A stretch of 64,000 nucleotides of DNA, taken from Methylobacter marinus A45. Lineage in GTDB: Bacteria > Pseudomonadota > Gammaproteobacteria > Methylococcales > Methylomonadaceae. The notes under the pieces were generated by a model. That model was not told where the DNA came from. It worked only from the letters and a program-made list of their open reading frames with translations, and searched no databases. The first letter of the stretch is position 1, and the number at the start of each line of letters is the position of its first letter. The position numbers and the translations under genes were made by a program. Where the stretch lies: the NCBI RefSeq assembly GCF_000383855.1, contig NZ_KB912877.1:564465-628464 (forward strand), given 5' to 3'. Positions 17,981 through 28,042 of the stretch are shown here, piece by piece.

Positions 17981-18833
17981 GATCGCTACCGCCCAATACG
18001 ACATCAGTTTTCTGGAGAACTGGCGGAATTATCAAGCCAAGATTGAGCGCTGGGTGGCCGAAGCCGCCGGGCAAGGCGCGAAGATTCTGCTCTTCCCCGA
18101 GTATGGCAGCATGGAACTGGCATCGCTGTTTTCAAAGGAGATCTACTCATCGCTCAACAAGCAATTGGCATCCATGCAATCCTTGCTGGACGATTATATC
18201 GGCCTGTTTCGGACATTGGCCCAAAAGCATGGCTGCTATATCCAGTCCGGTACTTTTCCGGTGAGAATCGAATCCGGCGCTTATCGCAACCGGGCTTATC
18301 TGTTCATGCCCGACGGCCGGTTCGATTACCAGGACAAATTGATGATGACTCGCTTCGAAAACGAGCAATGGTTGATCAATAGCGGCGAAGAGCTAAAGTG
18401 TTTCGATACCGAATACGGAAAAATCGCGATCAATGTCTGTTATGACAGCGAATTTCCGATGCTGGCGCGCAAACAGGTCGAAGCCGGAGCCAATCTGATA
18501 CTGGTGCCCAGCTGCACGGACACGCTTGCCGGCTACCATCGAGTCAAAATCGGCTGCCAGGCAAGAGCCCTGGAAAATCAGTGCTATGTCGTGCAATCCC
18601 CGACAGTAGGCGAGGCGCCCTGGTCCGAGGCGGTCGATGTCAATATCGGCGCGGCGGCAGTTTATACTCCCGTGGACCGTGGTTTCCCTGATAATGGCAT
18701 TCTGGCCATCGGTAAACTCAACAAACCCCAATGGGTCATGGCTGATATTTCTCTCAATGCCTGCGAGACCGTCCGGCAACAAGGTCAAGTCTTTAATTAC
18801 CGGGACTGGCCATCGCAAAAAGCATTCAGCTGA
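17970..18833 (+). CDS. Carbon-nitrogen hydrolase (nitrilase superfamily)
   Basis: 287 aa. The catalytic triad can be read as Glu44 (LLFPEYG), Lys123 (QDKLMMTRFE) and Cys157 (INVCYDSEFP). These fit the Glu-Lys-Cys nitrilase superfamily; the CYDSEFP context is that of amidases rather than true nitrilases. The start ATG lies inside the GNAT gene. The stop abuts the rpoS stop on the other strand with no gap, so transcription of the two converges. Confidence 0.88.
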   Translation: MKVKIATAQYDISFLENWRNYQAKIERWVAEAAGQGAKILLFPEYGSMELASLFSKEIYSSLNKQLASMQSLLDDYIGLFRTLAQKHGCYIQSGTFPVRIESGAYRNRAYLFMPDGRFDYQDKLMMTRFENEQWLINSGEELKCFDTEYGKIAINVCYDSEFPMLARKQVEAGANLILVPSCTDTLAGYHRVKIGCQARALENQCYVVQSPTVGEAPWSEAVDVNIGAAAVYTPVDRGFPDNGILAIGKLNKPQWVMADISLNACETVRQQGQVFNYRDWPSQKAFS

Positions 18834-19796
18834 TTAAAAAATCGCTTCGAAAGAATAGCCGTTTAATTCCAGGATTTCTTTCAGCCTTTTCAAGGAATCC
18901 ATTTGAATTTGTCTGACCCGCTCCCGTGTCACGCCCAGCTCTTGAGCGACCTGCTCAAGAGTTGCGTTTTCATAGCCGCAAAGGCCGTACCGGCGACAGA
19001 TCACCTCACGCTGCTTTTCGGGCAGTTGGAACACCCAATGGGCAATATTCTGCTTGATGCCGTCTTCCTGTAATTTTTCGGTCGGCGACAGGCTTTCGGC
19101 ATCTGAAATCGATTCCACCAAAGGTTTATCGAAATCCTTACCGTAGGGCATGTCCACCGAAGTCACCCGCTCATTGAGTTTGAGCATTTTTTTAACCAGA
19201 CTGACCGGCTTGTCGAGGTGCTCGGCAATATCCTCGGCTCTCGGTTCATGATCCATCACCTGAGTCAAATGATGCTGTGCCTTGAGGTAAACATTCATTT
19301 CCTTAACGATATGAATCGGCAAGCGGATCGTGCGAGTCTGATTCATGATGGCCCGCTCGATGGTCTGCCGGATCCACCAGGTGGCGTATGTTGAGAATCT
19401 GAAGCCTCTGTCAGGATCAAATTTCTCAACGGCTCGGATTAGCCCCAGATTACCTTCCTCTATCAAGTCCAGTAACGGCAAACCTCTATTCAGATAGCGA
19501 CGGGAGATTTTGACCACAAGGCGCAAATTGCTTTCGATCATGATATTGCGAGCTTGTTCATCCCCCCGCAACGCTTTCTTTCCATAGTATTTTTCTTGAT
19601 CCGCGGTCAGTAATTGCGATTTACCCAGTTCATTCAAATAGAATCGCGTCGCATCGAAACTATTATCATTATGAGCCTCCATGGAAATGGATTCTTCATT
19701 CCCCATGACCTCGTCAAGCACTGGATCTGCCTCCAGCTCGTCTTCAAATGCTATACAGATTTCGTCGTCCAATACATCACACATTTCTTCCTGCAT
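18834..19796 (-). CDS. rpoS: RNA polymerase sigma factor RpoS
   Basis: 320 aa from the ATG at 19796, which has a strong AAGGGGGG ribosome site about 5 nt upstream; an in-frame start at 19838 would lack one. Sigma-70 regions are in order: 1.2 ([11 protein letters not shown]), 2 ([44 protein letters not shown]), 3 ([13 protein letters not shown]) and 4 with helix-turn-helix [20 protein letters not shown]. The short acidic N-terminus and position behind nlpD identify RpoS rather than RpoD. It is the stationary-phase and general stress sigma factor; in other gammaproteobacteria its main promoter lies inside nlpD. Confidence 0.95.
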   Translation of the reverse strand: MQEEMCDVLDDEICIAFEDELEADPVLDEVMGNEESISMEAHNDNSFDATRFYLNELGKSQLLTADQEKYYGKKALRGDEQARNIMIESNLRLVVKISRRYLNRGLPLLDLIEEGNLGLIRAVEKFDPDRGFRFSTYATWWIRQTIERAIMNQTRTIRLPIHIVKEMNVYLKAQHHLTQVMDHEPRAEDIAEHLDKPVSLVKKMLKLNERVTSVDMPYGKDFDKPLVESISDAESLSPTEKLQEDGIKQNIAHWVFQLPEKQREVICRRYGLCGYENATLEQVAQELGVTRERVRQIQMDSLKRLKEILELNGYSFEAIF

Positions 19797-19837
19797 ATAC
19801 CCCCCTTTTTGGCTAGTCGACCTAAGCCGAAGTACCA

Positions 19838-20653
19838 TTATTTTTTTGGTAAATAATTTAATGGATTTACGGATTTTCCATTTTTTCTTATTTCAAAATG
19901 CAGCGAAGCTTGCTCGGCTCCGGTTTTTCCGACATAGGCGATAGCCTGGCCTTTTTTTATGGCTTGTCCTTCCGAAACCAGCAAACGGCTATTATTGGCA
20001 TAAGCACTTAAGTACATTTCATTGTGCTTGATAATCAGTAGATTACCATAGCCAATCAGGCCCTTTCCGCTATACACAACTTTTCCAGCTTCGGCAGCAC
20101 TGACTTTCTGTCCTGTTTTTCCATTGATATCAATTCCTTTGTTACCCGACTGAGTAAAGTTCCTTATGATCCTTCCCTCAATCGGCCACTGCCAGTTCAA
20201 CTTTAACACTATTTTCTTATCGTTTGAAAAAATAGGCTTTTTTTGTGAACTACGTCCTGTTTTTTTGACAGGTTTCTTATTCGACACCTTTTCAACCGGC
20301 ACCTTATCTACCTGATCGGAATTGAATAGCTTTAGTTTTTGGCCAACCAGTATGGTATAGGGCGGCACCAAGTAATTCCAGCGCGCCAGACGCTGATAGC
20401 CATGGCCGGAACGCAAGCCGATCGAATACAGCGTATCGCCCTTTTGTACCACATAGTAATTTGTGCCGGCGGGGATGGATTTTACCTTAGCTTTCGCCTC
20501 GGCCTTGCTTGCCGCGGACTTGGTCTGGTTTTCAGAAGAATCGATACCATGGGATTTAACCGGCGCAAAATTTTCATATTCCGAACAGGCGCTCAATAAA
20601 GACACCAGCATCAGTTTTACGATATGAATCGGCCGGGTACGACGGGAATGCAT
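19838..20653 (-). CDS. nlpD: NlpD-like lipoprotein, LysM and degenerate LytM domains
   Basis: 271 aa. The signal peptide ends in a lipobox-like LLSAC (about residue 22). The LysM domain (about 64-110) is [19 protein letters not shown]. The C-terminal M23/LytM domain (about 155-265) lacks the first metal-binding His of HxxxD (NKGIDI here), while the distal LHFEIRKNG is kept. It is thus probably non-catalytic, as is E. coli NlpD, which activates the amidase AmiC at the division site. The conserved nlpD-rpoS order supports the name. 41 bp separate it from the rpoS start. Confidence 0.92.
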   Translation of the reverse strand: MHSRRTRPIHIVKLMLVSLLSACSEYENFAPVKSHGIDSSENQTKSAASKAEAKAKVKSIPAGTNYYVVQKGDTLYSIGLRSGHGYQRLARWNYLVPPYTILVGQKLKLFNSDQVDKVPVEKVSNKKPVKKTGRSSQKKPIFSNDKKIVLKLNWQWPIEGRIIRNFTQSGNKGIDINGKTGQKVSAAEAGKVVYSGKGLIGYGNLLIIKHNEMYLSAYANNSRLLVSEGQAIKKGQAIAYVGKTGAEQASLHFEIRKNGKSVNPLNYLPKK

Positions 20654-20656
20654 GCG

Positions 20657-21151
20657 TTATCGGGCCAGCAAAATCTTTTTTGCCTGGTTTATTTTCGCCG
20701 CCAGGTAATCGGAACCGCCCCGATCGGGGTGCAGTTTCTGCATCAATTTGCGGTGAGCGGCGATGATTTCCTGCTTGGAGGCCCCCATTTTCAGGCCCAG
20801 CACTTCATAGGCCTCCTCAATCGACATTCTCCCGGGAGCGCTTGAAGGCCGCTGGCGTTGCGATGTGCCTTGCCTGGCGGCATTAAACTCGGCCCATAGC
20901 CTGTGCAGTTGAGGGGCATAATGCAGCAGCACCGGCATCAACCTGAACATGAAGGCAATGGCGACGCCTAACAACGCAAAAAGCCAGGTTAAACGACCGG
21001 TCGCGCCTAAATAAAGCAAGAACATGCCGATAACGCCGAGAGCGGAAAGCTTAATGTAACGGGCTACTTGGGCGGGCGGCGTTTTTAAAAACTTACGCAG
21101 GACAAAAAATGAAATAATGATCAGCAATAAAACCAGATAAATTCGAATCAA
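20657..21151 (-). CDS. Membrane-anchored J-domain protein
   Basis: 164 aa. Two N-terminal membrane helices (about 3-20 and 35-75) are followed by a short linker and a C-terminal J domain (about 108-164). The J domain carries AYEVLGLKMGASKQEIIAAHRKLMQKLHPDRGGSD, including the HPD tripeptide that stimulates DnaK ATPase. The layout resembles TIM14-like or DjlA-related co-chaperones. It is probably a DnaK recruiter at the inner membrane. The gap to nlpD is 3 nt, so it is likely co-transcribed with nlpD and rpoS. Confidence 0.85.
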   Translation of the reverse strand: MIRIYLVLLLIIISFFVLRKFLKTPPAQVARYIKLSALGVIGMFLLYLGATGRLTWLFALLGVAIAFMFRLMPVLLHYAPQLHRLWAEFNAARQGTSQRQRPSSAPGRMSIEEAYEVLGLKMGASKQEIIAAHRKLMQKLHPDRGGSDYLAAKINQAKKILLAR

Positions 21152-21260
21152 TGTTATCTCCGGGATTTATATCCGTTATCAAACCGCTATTTCTTAGTGG
21201 TTAAATGAATAATACCTTAGAATAGGCCTTCTCACGATAACAGCCTGACTATTTGATTTC

Positions 21261-21788
21261 ATGCAGAATGCCAAAATTCCAATTCTAGGTTTCGCCGCTT
21301 TTAGCGGCACCGGCAAAACAACGTTACTGGCGCAATTGATCCCGATCCTTAAATTGCATGGCCTGCGCATAGGTTTAATCAAACACAGCCATCATAATTT
21401 TGAAATAGACAAACCGGGCAAGGACAGCTTCCGCTTGCGGGCAGCCGGCGCTTCGCCGGTCATGCTGATATCAAAGTCCCGACGCGCCATCATTACCGAA
21501 ATCACGCCCGAGCAAGAACCACGGCTCGATGATCAGCTGAAAATATTTGATCAGTCCGGACTGGATCTCATTCTGGTTGAGGGCTTTAAGGCCGAAGCCT
21601 TTCCCAAAATTGAATTGCACCGCCCCGCGCTCAACAAACCGCTGCTTTATCCCGATGATCCGCACATCATCGCCATAGCCTCGGATTGCGCCCTGGAGAC
21701 GCCGCCGCATCTGGCCCGGCTCGATATCAACCAGCCTGAAATGATTGCCGAGTTTATCCTGAACCAAGTCATGAGGAAAACCCCATGA
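21261..21788 (+). CDS. mobB: Molybdopterin-guanine dinucleotide biosynthesis adapter MobB
   Basis: 175 aa. P-loop FSGTGKTTLLAQLIP (about 15-29) and LIKHSHHNFEIDKPGKDSFRLRAAGA, the MobB signature, followed by DLILVEGFK. MobB is a GTP-binding protein that assists MobA in forming molybdopterin-guanine dinucleotide. The stop overlaps the moeA start (ATGA, 4 nt), so the two are translationally coupled. Confidence 0.93.
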   Translation: MQNAKIPILGFAAFSGTGKTTLLAQLIPILKLHGLRIGLIKHSHHNFEIDKPGKDSFRLRAAGASPVMLISKSRRAIITEITPEQEPRLDDQLKIFDQSGLDLILVEGFKAEAFPKIELHRPALNKPLLYPDDPHIIAIASDCALETPPHLARLDINQPEMIAEFILNQVMRKTP

Positions 21789-23038
21789 TTGACCCCTGCA
21801 GCGAAGACGCAACCTCTGTCCTCTCGCTCGAGGAAGCCCAGGCCAGAATTAAAGCCGCCCTGCTGCCTGTCGCCGGCACTGAAATAGTGGCGTTGAAAAG
21901 TGCCTTGGGCCGCGTGCTGGCGCAACCGGTATATTCTCCGGTCAATATACCGCATGATCGAAACGCTGCCATGGATGGCTACGCCCTGGCCGCCAGGGAT
22001 ATCGTGCCGGATCAGGCTTTTTCTCTGAATCTGGCGGGCACATCCTGGGCCGGAAGACCATTCCAGGGAAAGATGCAACCGGGCCAATGCATCCGGATCT
22101 TCACCGGCGCGATATTGCCGGAGCGAGCTGATACTGTCATTATGCAAGAGCACGTGCAAGCCGACGGACAAACCGTTCATTTTCCGGCACATGTACGTCC
22201 TTATCGGCATGTCCGTGAAATCGGCGAAGACATGCAGCAAGGTGCCTGCCTGATTTCGCCCCCCAAAAAACTGACTGCCGCGGATCTGGGATTGCTGGCC
22301 TCCGCCGGTATTCATGAGATTACCGTCAGGCGGCGCTTAAACATTGTTTTCTTTTCTACCGGCGATGAACTGGCGGCCATAGGACAGACGCTGAAACCCG
22401 GCAAAATATATGACAGCAACCGCTATATACTGAATGGCTTGTTGAGCGGTCCGGGCTATGGCATAACGGATAAAGGCGTGATAGCCGATGACCGTGACAA
22501 GCTGGAAAACAGCCTGATCGAGGCCGCCGAAAACCACGATGTCATCATTACCACAGGCGGCGCTTCGGTAGGCGAAGCCGATTTCATCAAAGATATATTG
22601 ACAAGCCGCGGCCAGGTCAATTTCTGGAAAATTGCCATGAAGCCCGGAAAACCGCTGATATTCGGTACAATCGGCCACTGTTATGTATTCGGCCTGCCCG
22701 GCAACCCGGTCTCCGTCATCGCGACCTTTGACCAGCTAGTCAAGCCGGCACTTCAACAGTTGACCGGCGAACCTGTTGCAAAACCTTTGCGGTTAACGGC
22801 TATCTGCACCAGTCCGTTGAAAAAAACGCCAGGCAGGCAGGAGTTCCAGCGCGGCATACTGACGCAAAACGACAACGGGGAATTGTTTGTAAGCTCATCG
22901 GGCAAACAGGGCTCGCATCTGCTCGGATCAATCAGCCGGGCCAACTGCTATATCGTATTACCAGCCGACTGCACGGGCGTGGAAGCCGGCGCGCCAGTGG
23001 TCGTCGAACCGTTCAGTCTATTGCTACAGGACCGTTAA
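21785..23038 (+). CDS. moeA: Molybdopterin molybdenumtransferase MoeA
   Basis: 417 aa. Visible motifs include NAAMDGYALAA near the N-terminus, VFFSTGDEL, GKIYDSNRYIL, TTGGASVGEADF (about 258-269) and VFGLPGNPVS, and the C-terminal domain IV is present. It inserts molybdate into adenylated molybdopterin. It is coupled to mobB; no molybdoenzyme structural gene is visible in this window. It ends 4 nt inside the convergent rhodanese gene, with no room for a terminator. Confidence 0.95.
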   Translation: MIDPCSEDATSVLSLEEAQARIKAALLPVAGTEIVALKSALGRVLAQPVYSPVNIPHDRNAAMDGYALAARDIVPDQAFSLNLAGTSWAGRPFQGKMQPGQCIRIFTGAILPERADTVIMQEHVQADGQTVHFPAHVRPYRHVREIGEDMQQGACLISPPKKLTAADLGLLASAGIHEITVRRRLNIVFFSTGDELAAIGQTLKPGKIYDSNRYILNGLLSGPGYGITDKGVIADDRDKLENSLIEAAENHDVIITTGGASVGEADFIKDILTSRGQVNFWKIAMKPGKPLIFGTIGHCYVFGLPGNPVSVIATFDQLVKPALQQLTGEPVAKPLRLTAICTSPLKKTPGRQEFQRGILTQNDNGELFVSSSGKQGSHLLGSISRANCYIVLPADCTGVEAGAPVVVEPFSLLLQDR

Positions 23039-23358
23039 TAGCGAGGCACCGAGCTGTCGCACTCGCGGGACCAGGCATCGATACCGCCTGTCAAATTGGA
23101 AATTTTTTCAAAGCCGCAATGGACCAGATAATTTGCGGCCTGCTGACTGCGCACACCGTGATGGCAAATCACAACAATATTTTGCTGCGGGTCTAACTCA
23201 CCGATTCTTTGAGGAATTTGATTGAGCGGTATTAACACGCTCTTATCGATACGGGCATATTGAAATTCATTCGGCTCTCTGACATCCAGCAAAAATAAAG
23301 CCTCTTCATTTTGAATTTTATTGTTCAATTCTGTCGCTGAAATTTGTTTGACTGACAT
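23035..23358 (-). CDS. Rhodanese-like sulfurtransferase
   Basis: 107 aa, single rhodanese domain. LLDVREPNEFQYARI (about 23-37) and the active-site loop ICHHGVRS with Cys65, then GGIDAWS. Single-domain rhodaneses carry persulfide sulfur; the physiological acceptor is not known. It is 2 nt downstream of the aminotransferase gene and likely in its operon. Confidence 0.88.
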   Translation of the reverse strand: MSVKQISATELNNKIQNEEALFLLDVREPNEFQYARIDKSVLIPLNQIPQRIGELDPQQNIVVICHHGVRSQQAANYLVHCGFEKISNLTGGIDAWSRECDSSVPRY

Positions 23359-23360
23359 TG

Positions 23361-24527
23361 TTAACCTTTATTGATAAATCTTTCTAAACGCTGCATGGCG
23401 ATAGCCATTCTATCTATGGAAGTCGTATAAGCAAAACGAATGTAATGATTTGATTCATATTCGCCAAAATCCTTGCCCGGTGTGACTGCCACGCCTTCGG
23501 CCTCCAGAAAATCCAGCGCGAATTGATAGCTGTCATCGGTAAATTTCGCACAATTGGCATACACATAAAAAGCCCCTTCCGGCTTGCTCGGGATATCAAA
23601 ACCTATTTGCAATAGCGTGTCGTAAAGAAAATCGCGCCGGGCGGCAAACTCCGCCCGCCTGAGTTCAAGTTCGTCAAGCGTACGTTCGTCAAAAGCGGCC
23701 AGTGCGGCATATTGAGAATGCGTGGGAGTGGAAATAAAAATATTCTGCGCCAGTTTCTCCGTGGCTTCAACAAACTCATCAGGTACAACCATCCACCCGA
23801 CCCGCCAGCCGGTCATACCAAAGTATTTGGAAAAACTGTTGATGACGAACACATCATCGTTGAATACCAGAGCCGTCGGCGCTCTGCTGCCATAAACCAG
23901 GCCATGATAAATTTCATCGGAGTAAAAACACCCGCCCAGCTGACCAACGGTTTGAATGGCTGAGTTCAATACCGCCGGGTCGATAACCGTGCCGGTTGGA
24001 TTGGATGGCGAGGCAATCAACGCGCCCTTGGTCGCTTCCGTCCAGTTCTCTCTTATCAATTCAGCGGTTAGCTGATAACGGGTGGTCGAATCCACGGGCA
24101 CGGCTCGGGTTTTGCCCTCAAACACCTTGACGAAATTACGGTTACAGGGATAACAAGGATCAGCCATCAGCAGTTCTTCGCCCGGATTCAAACTGGTGCC
24201 CAGCGCCAGTAGAAAAGCACCGGAAGCGCCGGGCGTGATAAAAATTCGCTCTGGCGCTACGGATACCCCGTAACGCAGCCGGTAAAAATCGGCTATTCTT
24301 TCGCGTAATTCAGGCAGGCCCGCTGCCGGCGTATACTTAATCTCCCCGGTCTGAATGTGTTTGACAGCAGCTTCAATGATAGTCCGCGGCGTAGTAAAAT
24401 CGGGTTCGCCAATTTCCATATGAATGATATCCCTGCCTTCGCCTTCCATTTGCCTGGCGCGCCGCAACAATTCCATGACATAAAACGGAGAAATAGTCTG
24501 AATCCGCGCTGCCAGCCTTTTGCCCAT
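23361..24527 (-). CDS. Pyridoxal-phosphate-dependent aminotransferase (class I/II)
   Basis: About 388 aa from the ATG at 24527 (GTG at 24539 is an alternative; GGTGG lies 9 nt before the ATG). Fold type I aminotransferase: GEPDF near the N-terminus, ASPSNPTGTV, YSDEIYHGL, the PLP-lysine loop NSFSKYFGMTGWRVGW and FRFAYTTS-like Arg (HYIRFAYTTS). It resembles bacterial aspartate/alanine-type aminotransferases; the precise amino donor is not evident. Confidence 0.88.
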   Translation of the reverse strand: MGKRLAARIQTISPFYVMELLRRARQMEGEGRDIIHMEIGEPDFTTPRTIIEAAVKHIQTGEIKYTPAAGLPELRERIADFYRLRYGVSVAPERIFITPGASGAFLLALGTSLNPGEELLMADPCYPCNRNFVKVFEGKTRAVPVDSTTRYQLTAELIRENWTEATKGALIASPSNPTGTVIDPAVLNSAIQTVGQLGGCFYSDEIYHGLVYGSRAPTALVFNDDVFVINSFSKYFGMTGWRVGWMVVPDEFVEATEKLAQNIFISTPTHSQYAALAAFDERTLDELELRRAEFAARRDFLYDTLLQIGFDIPSKPEGAFYVYANCAKFTDDSYQFALDFLEAEGVAVTPGKDFGEYESNHYIRFAYTTSIDRMAIAMQRLERFINKG

Positions 24528-24639
24528 AATCTTAACCACCCGTTAAAATGTTTAATATTGCTGATAATCCTTGCCATCTTATTATGATTCTGCTAAAAAT
24601 GCGCAGTTTTTTATTTATCTTGTCTTTAGGAGTTAACGG

Positions 24640-25074
24640 ATGACCGATAGTTCTAAAACTGATGCATCACCTTTCAGTTTTACGCCTTACAAAGAAAAAG
24701 AAGGCGAGGAGTACATGAATGAGGCTCAATTAAAACATTTTGAGACCATTCTAAGAAACTGGAAAGCTGAATTAATGCAGGAAGTGGATCGTACCGTACA
24801 TCACATGCAAGACGATGCAGCTAATTTCCCTGATCCTAATGACCGGGCCACCCAGGAGTCGGAATTCAGTCTGGAATTAAGAACCCGCGACCGCGAACGG
24901 AAACTGATCAAGAAAATTGATGAATCCCTGAAAGATATTGAATCAGGTGATTACGGTTATTGCGAATCGTGCGGCATCGAAATCGGCGTACGCCGCTTGG
25001 AAGCCAGGCCGACGGCTACCCTGTGCATAGACTGCAAAACCCTGGACGAAATTCGGGAAAAACAGATGGGGTGA
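24640..25074 (+). CDS. dksA: RNA polymerase-binding transcription factor DksA
   Basis: 144 aa. A coiled-coil hairpin with acidic tip ([15 protein letters not shown]) is followed by a C4 zinc finger, CESC...CIDC (about 115-136). It binds the RNA polymerase secondary channel and acts with ppGpp to repress rRNA and activate amino-acid promoters. RBS TTAGGAG is 6 nt upstream. Its stop overlaps the gluQRS start, an arrangement conserved in many gammaproteobacteria. Confidence 0.96.
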   Translation: MTDSSKTDASPFSFTPYKEKEGEEYMNEAQLKHFETILRNWKAELMQEVDRTVHHMQDDAANFPDPNDRATQESEFSLELRTRDRERKLIKKIDESLKDIESGDYGYCESCGIEIGVRRLEARPTATLCIDCKTLDEIREKQMG

Positions 25075-25979
25075 GCCTGTCTCAGGACAAACAACCCTAT
25101 ATCGGCCGGTTTGCGCCTTCACCTACCGGCCCCCTTCATTTTGGATCTCTATATACGGCCCTGGCCGGTTTTCTTCAAGCCCGCTCGCAACAGGGAAAAT
25201 GGCTGTTGCGCATCGACGATCTCGACACGCCGCGAAATGCCCAGGGTTCGATAGACCATATCCTGAAAACGCTGGAGATTTTCGGCCTGCATTGGGATGA
25301 CACCGTTTACTATCAAAGCCAGCACCTCGACGTTTACAAAGATACGCTCCATGAGCTGATGGAAAACCGGCTTGTTTACGCCTGCACCTGCAGCCGAAAA
25401 ACGCTGGCCGAAGCCAATCCGGCCCAGACGCGGCCCGATATTTATCCCGGCATCTGCCGGGATAAAATGCCTCCGCCGCGCACACCGCATTCCTTGCGCA
25501 TCAAAACCGACAATCGCATCATTTCGTTTCAGGATGAGTTGCAAGGCCTGATCTCGCAAAACCTGGCCGATCAGCATGGCGATTTCATCCTGAAAAGAAA
25601 AGACGGCATTATCGCCTACCAGTTTGCTGTCGTGATTGACGATTGCAGGCAATACATCAATCACATCGTACGCGGCTTTGATCTGCTCGACTCGACGCCC
25701 AAGCAAATCTATCTGCAACAGCAGTTGGGACTGCCCTCCCTTCAATACATGCATGTACCGATCATTATCGATACCCAGGGCTATAAACTCAGCAAGCAAA
25801 CCCTGGCTCAAGCAGTTGATTTAAAGGCTCCGCACAAACTGATTTTTGAGCTGTTGACTTTACTAAAGCAACAGCCCCCGGACGAGCTTAAGGGCGTCGA
25901 AGCCATCGAACTTCTTGACTGGGCCATAGCGCATTGGGACCCAACCCCTCTGGAGAAATTACGTGCAATCAGCCGATGA
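25071..25979 (+). CDS. gluQ: Glutamyl-Q tRNA(Asp) synthetase
   Basis: 302 aa from GTG at 25071, which overlaps the dksA TGA (GTGA); the frame is open farther upstream inside dksA but homology begins here. Class I HIGH-like motif [13 protein letters not shown], a zinc site beginning CTCSRK with a later Cys (YPGICRD), and a KMSKS-like KLSKQTL. It is a truncated GluRS without the anticodon-binding domain, attaching glutamate to queuosine of tRNA-Asp. Position behind dksA supports GluQRS. Confidence 0.95.
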   Translation: MSLSQDKQPYIGRFAPSPTGPLHFGSLYTALAGFLQARSQQGKWLLRIDDLDTPRNAQGSIDHILKTLEIFGLHWDDTVYYQSQHLDVYKDTLHELMENRLVYACTCSRKTLAEANPAQTRPDIYPGICRDKMPPPRTPHSLRIKTDNRIISFQDELQGLISQNLADQHGDFILKRKDGIIAYQFAVVIDDCRQYINHIVRGFDLLDSTPKQIYLQQQLGLPSLQYMHVPIIIDTQGYKLSKQTLAQAVDLKAPHKLIFELLTLLKQQPPDELKGVEAIELLDWAIAHWDPTPLEKLRAISR

Positions 25980-26044
25980 ATTAATTAAGGTACTTCATTC
26001 CCCACACACCAGTCGCCACTCGTTTGCCGGATAAGGATTAAAAC

Positions 26045-27982
26045 ATGACAGACGTTAAAATTTACGACATAAAACCGGAAATCGCCGCTCGCGCCCATAT
26101 CTCCGCCGAAACGTACAAAACGCTTTATCAACGCTCTATTGATGACCCCGAAGCCTTCTGGGCCGAGCAGGCAGAGCTGTTTCTGGACTGGAATCAGCGC
26201 TGGGATAAGGTCATGGAATGCAATTATCTTAAAGGCTATATACGCTGGTTCGAAGGTGGAAAGCTCAACGTCAGCGTCAACTGCCTGGACCGCCACCTGC
26301 CGACGCGCGGAGATCAGACAGCCATTATCTGGGAAGGCGACGATCCGGCTCAGGATAAAAAAATCACTTACCGCGAGCTTCATGAGCAGGTCTGTAAATT
26401 TGCCAATGTTTTAAAAGCGCAAGGCGTCAAGAAAGGTGACCGCATCTGCATTTATCTACCCATGATCGCCGAGGCGGCCACCGTCATGCTGGCTTGTACG
26501 CGCATCGGCGCCGTGCATTCGATCGTGTTCGGCGGTTTTTCCGCCGATGCGTTGCGAGACCGCATACTCGATGCGGATTGCCAATACCTGGTCTGCGCCG
26601 ACGAAGGCAACCGCGGCGGCAAGGCCACACCTCTGAAAGTCAATGTCGATAACGCAGCCGCGCATTGCCCCGGGCTTAAAAAAGTCATCGTCATCAAGAA
26701 TACCGGCGCCGCCATAGACTGGCATGAACACCGCGACCTCTGGTATCACGAAGCCATGGCCGAGGCGTCACCCGAATGCCCGGCCGAATCCATGGACGCG
26801 GAAGATCCGCTGTTCATCCTGTACACCTCAGGCTCCACCGGCAAGCCTAAAGGCGTTCTGCATACGACCGGCGGTTACCTGCTGTATGCGGCCATGACCC
26901 ACAAATATGTTTTCGATTACCAGGACGGCGATATTTACTGGTGCACGGCCGACATAGGCTGGGTAACCGGCCACTCCTACAGCATATACGGCCCTTTATG
27001 CAATGGCGCCACGACGCTGCTGTTCGAAGGCGTGCCGACGTATCCGGAAGCCGACCGCTTCTGGCGCGTCGTCGACAAGCATCAGGTCAGTATCTTCTAT
27101 ACCGCGCCGACCGCTATCCGCGCCCTGATGGCGCAGGGCGACGATTTTGTCACACGCACCGACCGCGGCAGCCTCAGAATTCTCGGCAGCGTCGGCGAAC
27201 CGATCAATCCGGAAGCCTGGGAATGGTTCTATCACGTGGTCGGCAATGGCCGGTGCCCAATCATGGATACCTGGTGGCAAACCGAAACCGGGGGCATCAT
27301 GATCACACCCCTGCCCGGCGCCATCGCACTAAAACCGGGCTCCGCCACTTTGCCGTTTTTCGGCGTCAAGCCCGAGATTCTGGATAATGAAGGCCGCCTG
27401 CAGGAAGGCGTCTCCGAAGGCATTCTGGTCATCAGCCGCTCATGGCCCGGCCAGGCCCGGACGATTTACGGCGATCATCAACGTTTTATCGATACCTATT
27501 TTAAAAATTATCCCGGCTATTACTTTGCCGGCGACGGCGCTCGCCGCGACCAGGACGGCTATTACTGGATTACCGGCCGCGTCGACGACGTCATCAATGT
27601 CTCCGGTCACCGGATGGGCACGGCGGAAATCGAAAGCGCGCTGGTGCTGCACGAAGACGTCGCCGAAGCGGCCGTGGTCGGTTATCCGCACGATATCAAG
27701 GGCCAGGGCATTTATGCTTATGTGACGTTAAATGTCGGCGTGGAACCAACGGAAGAACTCAGACAGGAACTGATCGAATTGGTCAGACAGGAAATCGGCG
27801 CCATTGCCCATCCTGATGTGATTCAATGGGCGCCGGGACTGCCGAAAACGCGTTCGGGCAAGATCATGCGCCGCATTTTACGCAAAGTGGCCTCTAACGA
27901 CATCAGCAGCCTGGGCGATACGTCAACGCTGGCCGACCCCTCCGTCGTTACCGACATTATCGATCATCGGGCCAATAAATAA
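26045..27982 (+). CDS. acs: Acetyl-CoA synthetase
   Basis: 645 aa, the usual Acs length. Adenylate-forming enzyme with P-loop [11 protein letters not shown] (about 263-273), [28 protein letters not shown], and the C-terminal acetylation site lysine in [12 protein letters not shown] (about 600-611). It converts acetate, CoA and ATP to acetyl-CoA and AMP. The conserved Lys implies control by protein acetylation in related bacteria. Monocistronic, 65 bp after gluQ. Confidence 0.96.
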   Translation: MTDVKIYDIKPEIAARAHISAETYKTLYQRSIDDPEAFWAEQAELFLDWNQRWDKVMECNYLKGYIRWFEGGKLNVSVNCLDRHLPTRGDQTAIIWEGDDPAQDKKITYRELHEQVCKFANVLKAQGVKKGDRICIYLPMIAEAATVMLACTRIGAVHSIVFGGFSADALRDRILDADCQYLVCADEGNRGGKATPLKVNVDNAAAHCPGLKKVIVIKNTGAAIDWHEHRDLWYHEAMAEASPECPAESMDAEDPLFILYTSGSTGKPKGVLHTTGGYLLYAAMTHKYVFDYQDGDIYWCTADIGWVTGHSYSIYGPLCNGATTLLFEGVPTYPEADRFWRVVDKHQVSIFYTAPTAIRALMAQGDDFVTRTDRGSLRILGSVGEPINPEAWEWFYHVVGNGRCPIMDTWWQTETGGIMITPLPGAIALKPGSATLPFFGVKPEILDNEGRLQEGVSEGILVISRSWPGQARTIYGDHQRFIDTYFKNYPGYYFAGDGARRDQDGYYWITGRVDDVINVSGHRMGTAEIESALVLHEDVAEAAVVGYPHDIKGQGIYAYVTLNVGVEPTEELRQELIELVRQEIGAIAHPDVIQWAPGLPKTRSGKIMRRILRKVASNDISSLGDTSTLADPSVVTDIIDHRANK

Positions 27983-28042
27983 GACCGGCACCGATGGAAA
28001 ACACACGAGCCATTAGCAGAAACGCATGTTGCAGCGAAGTGT

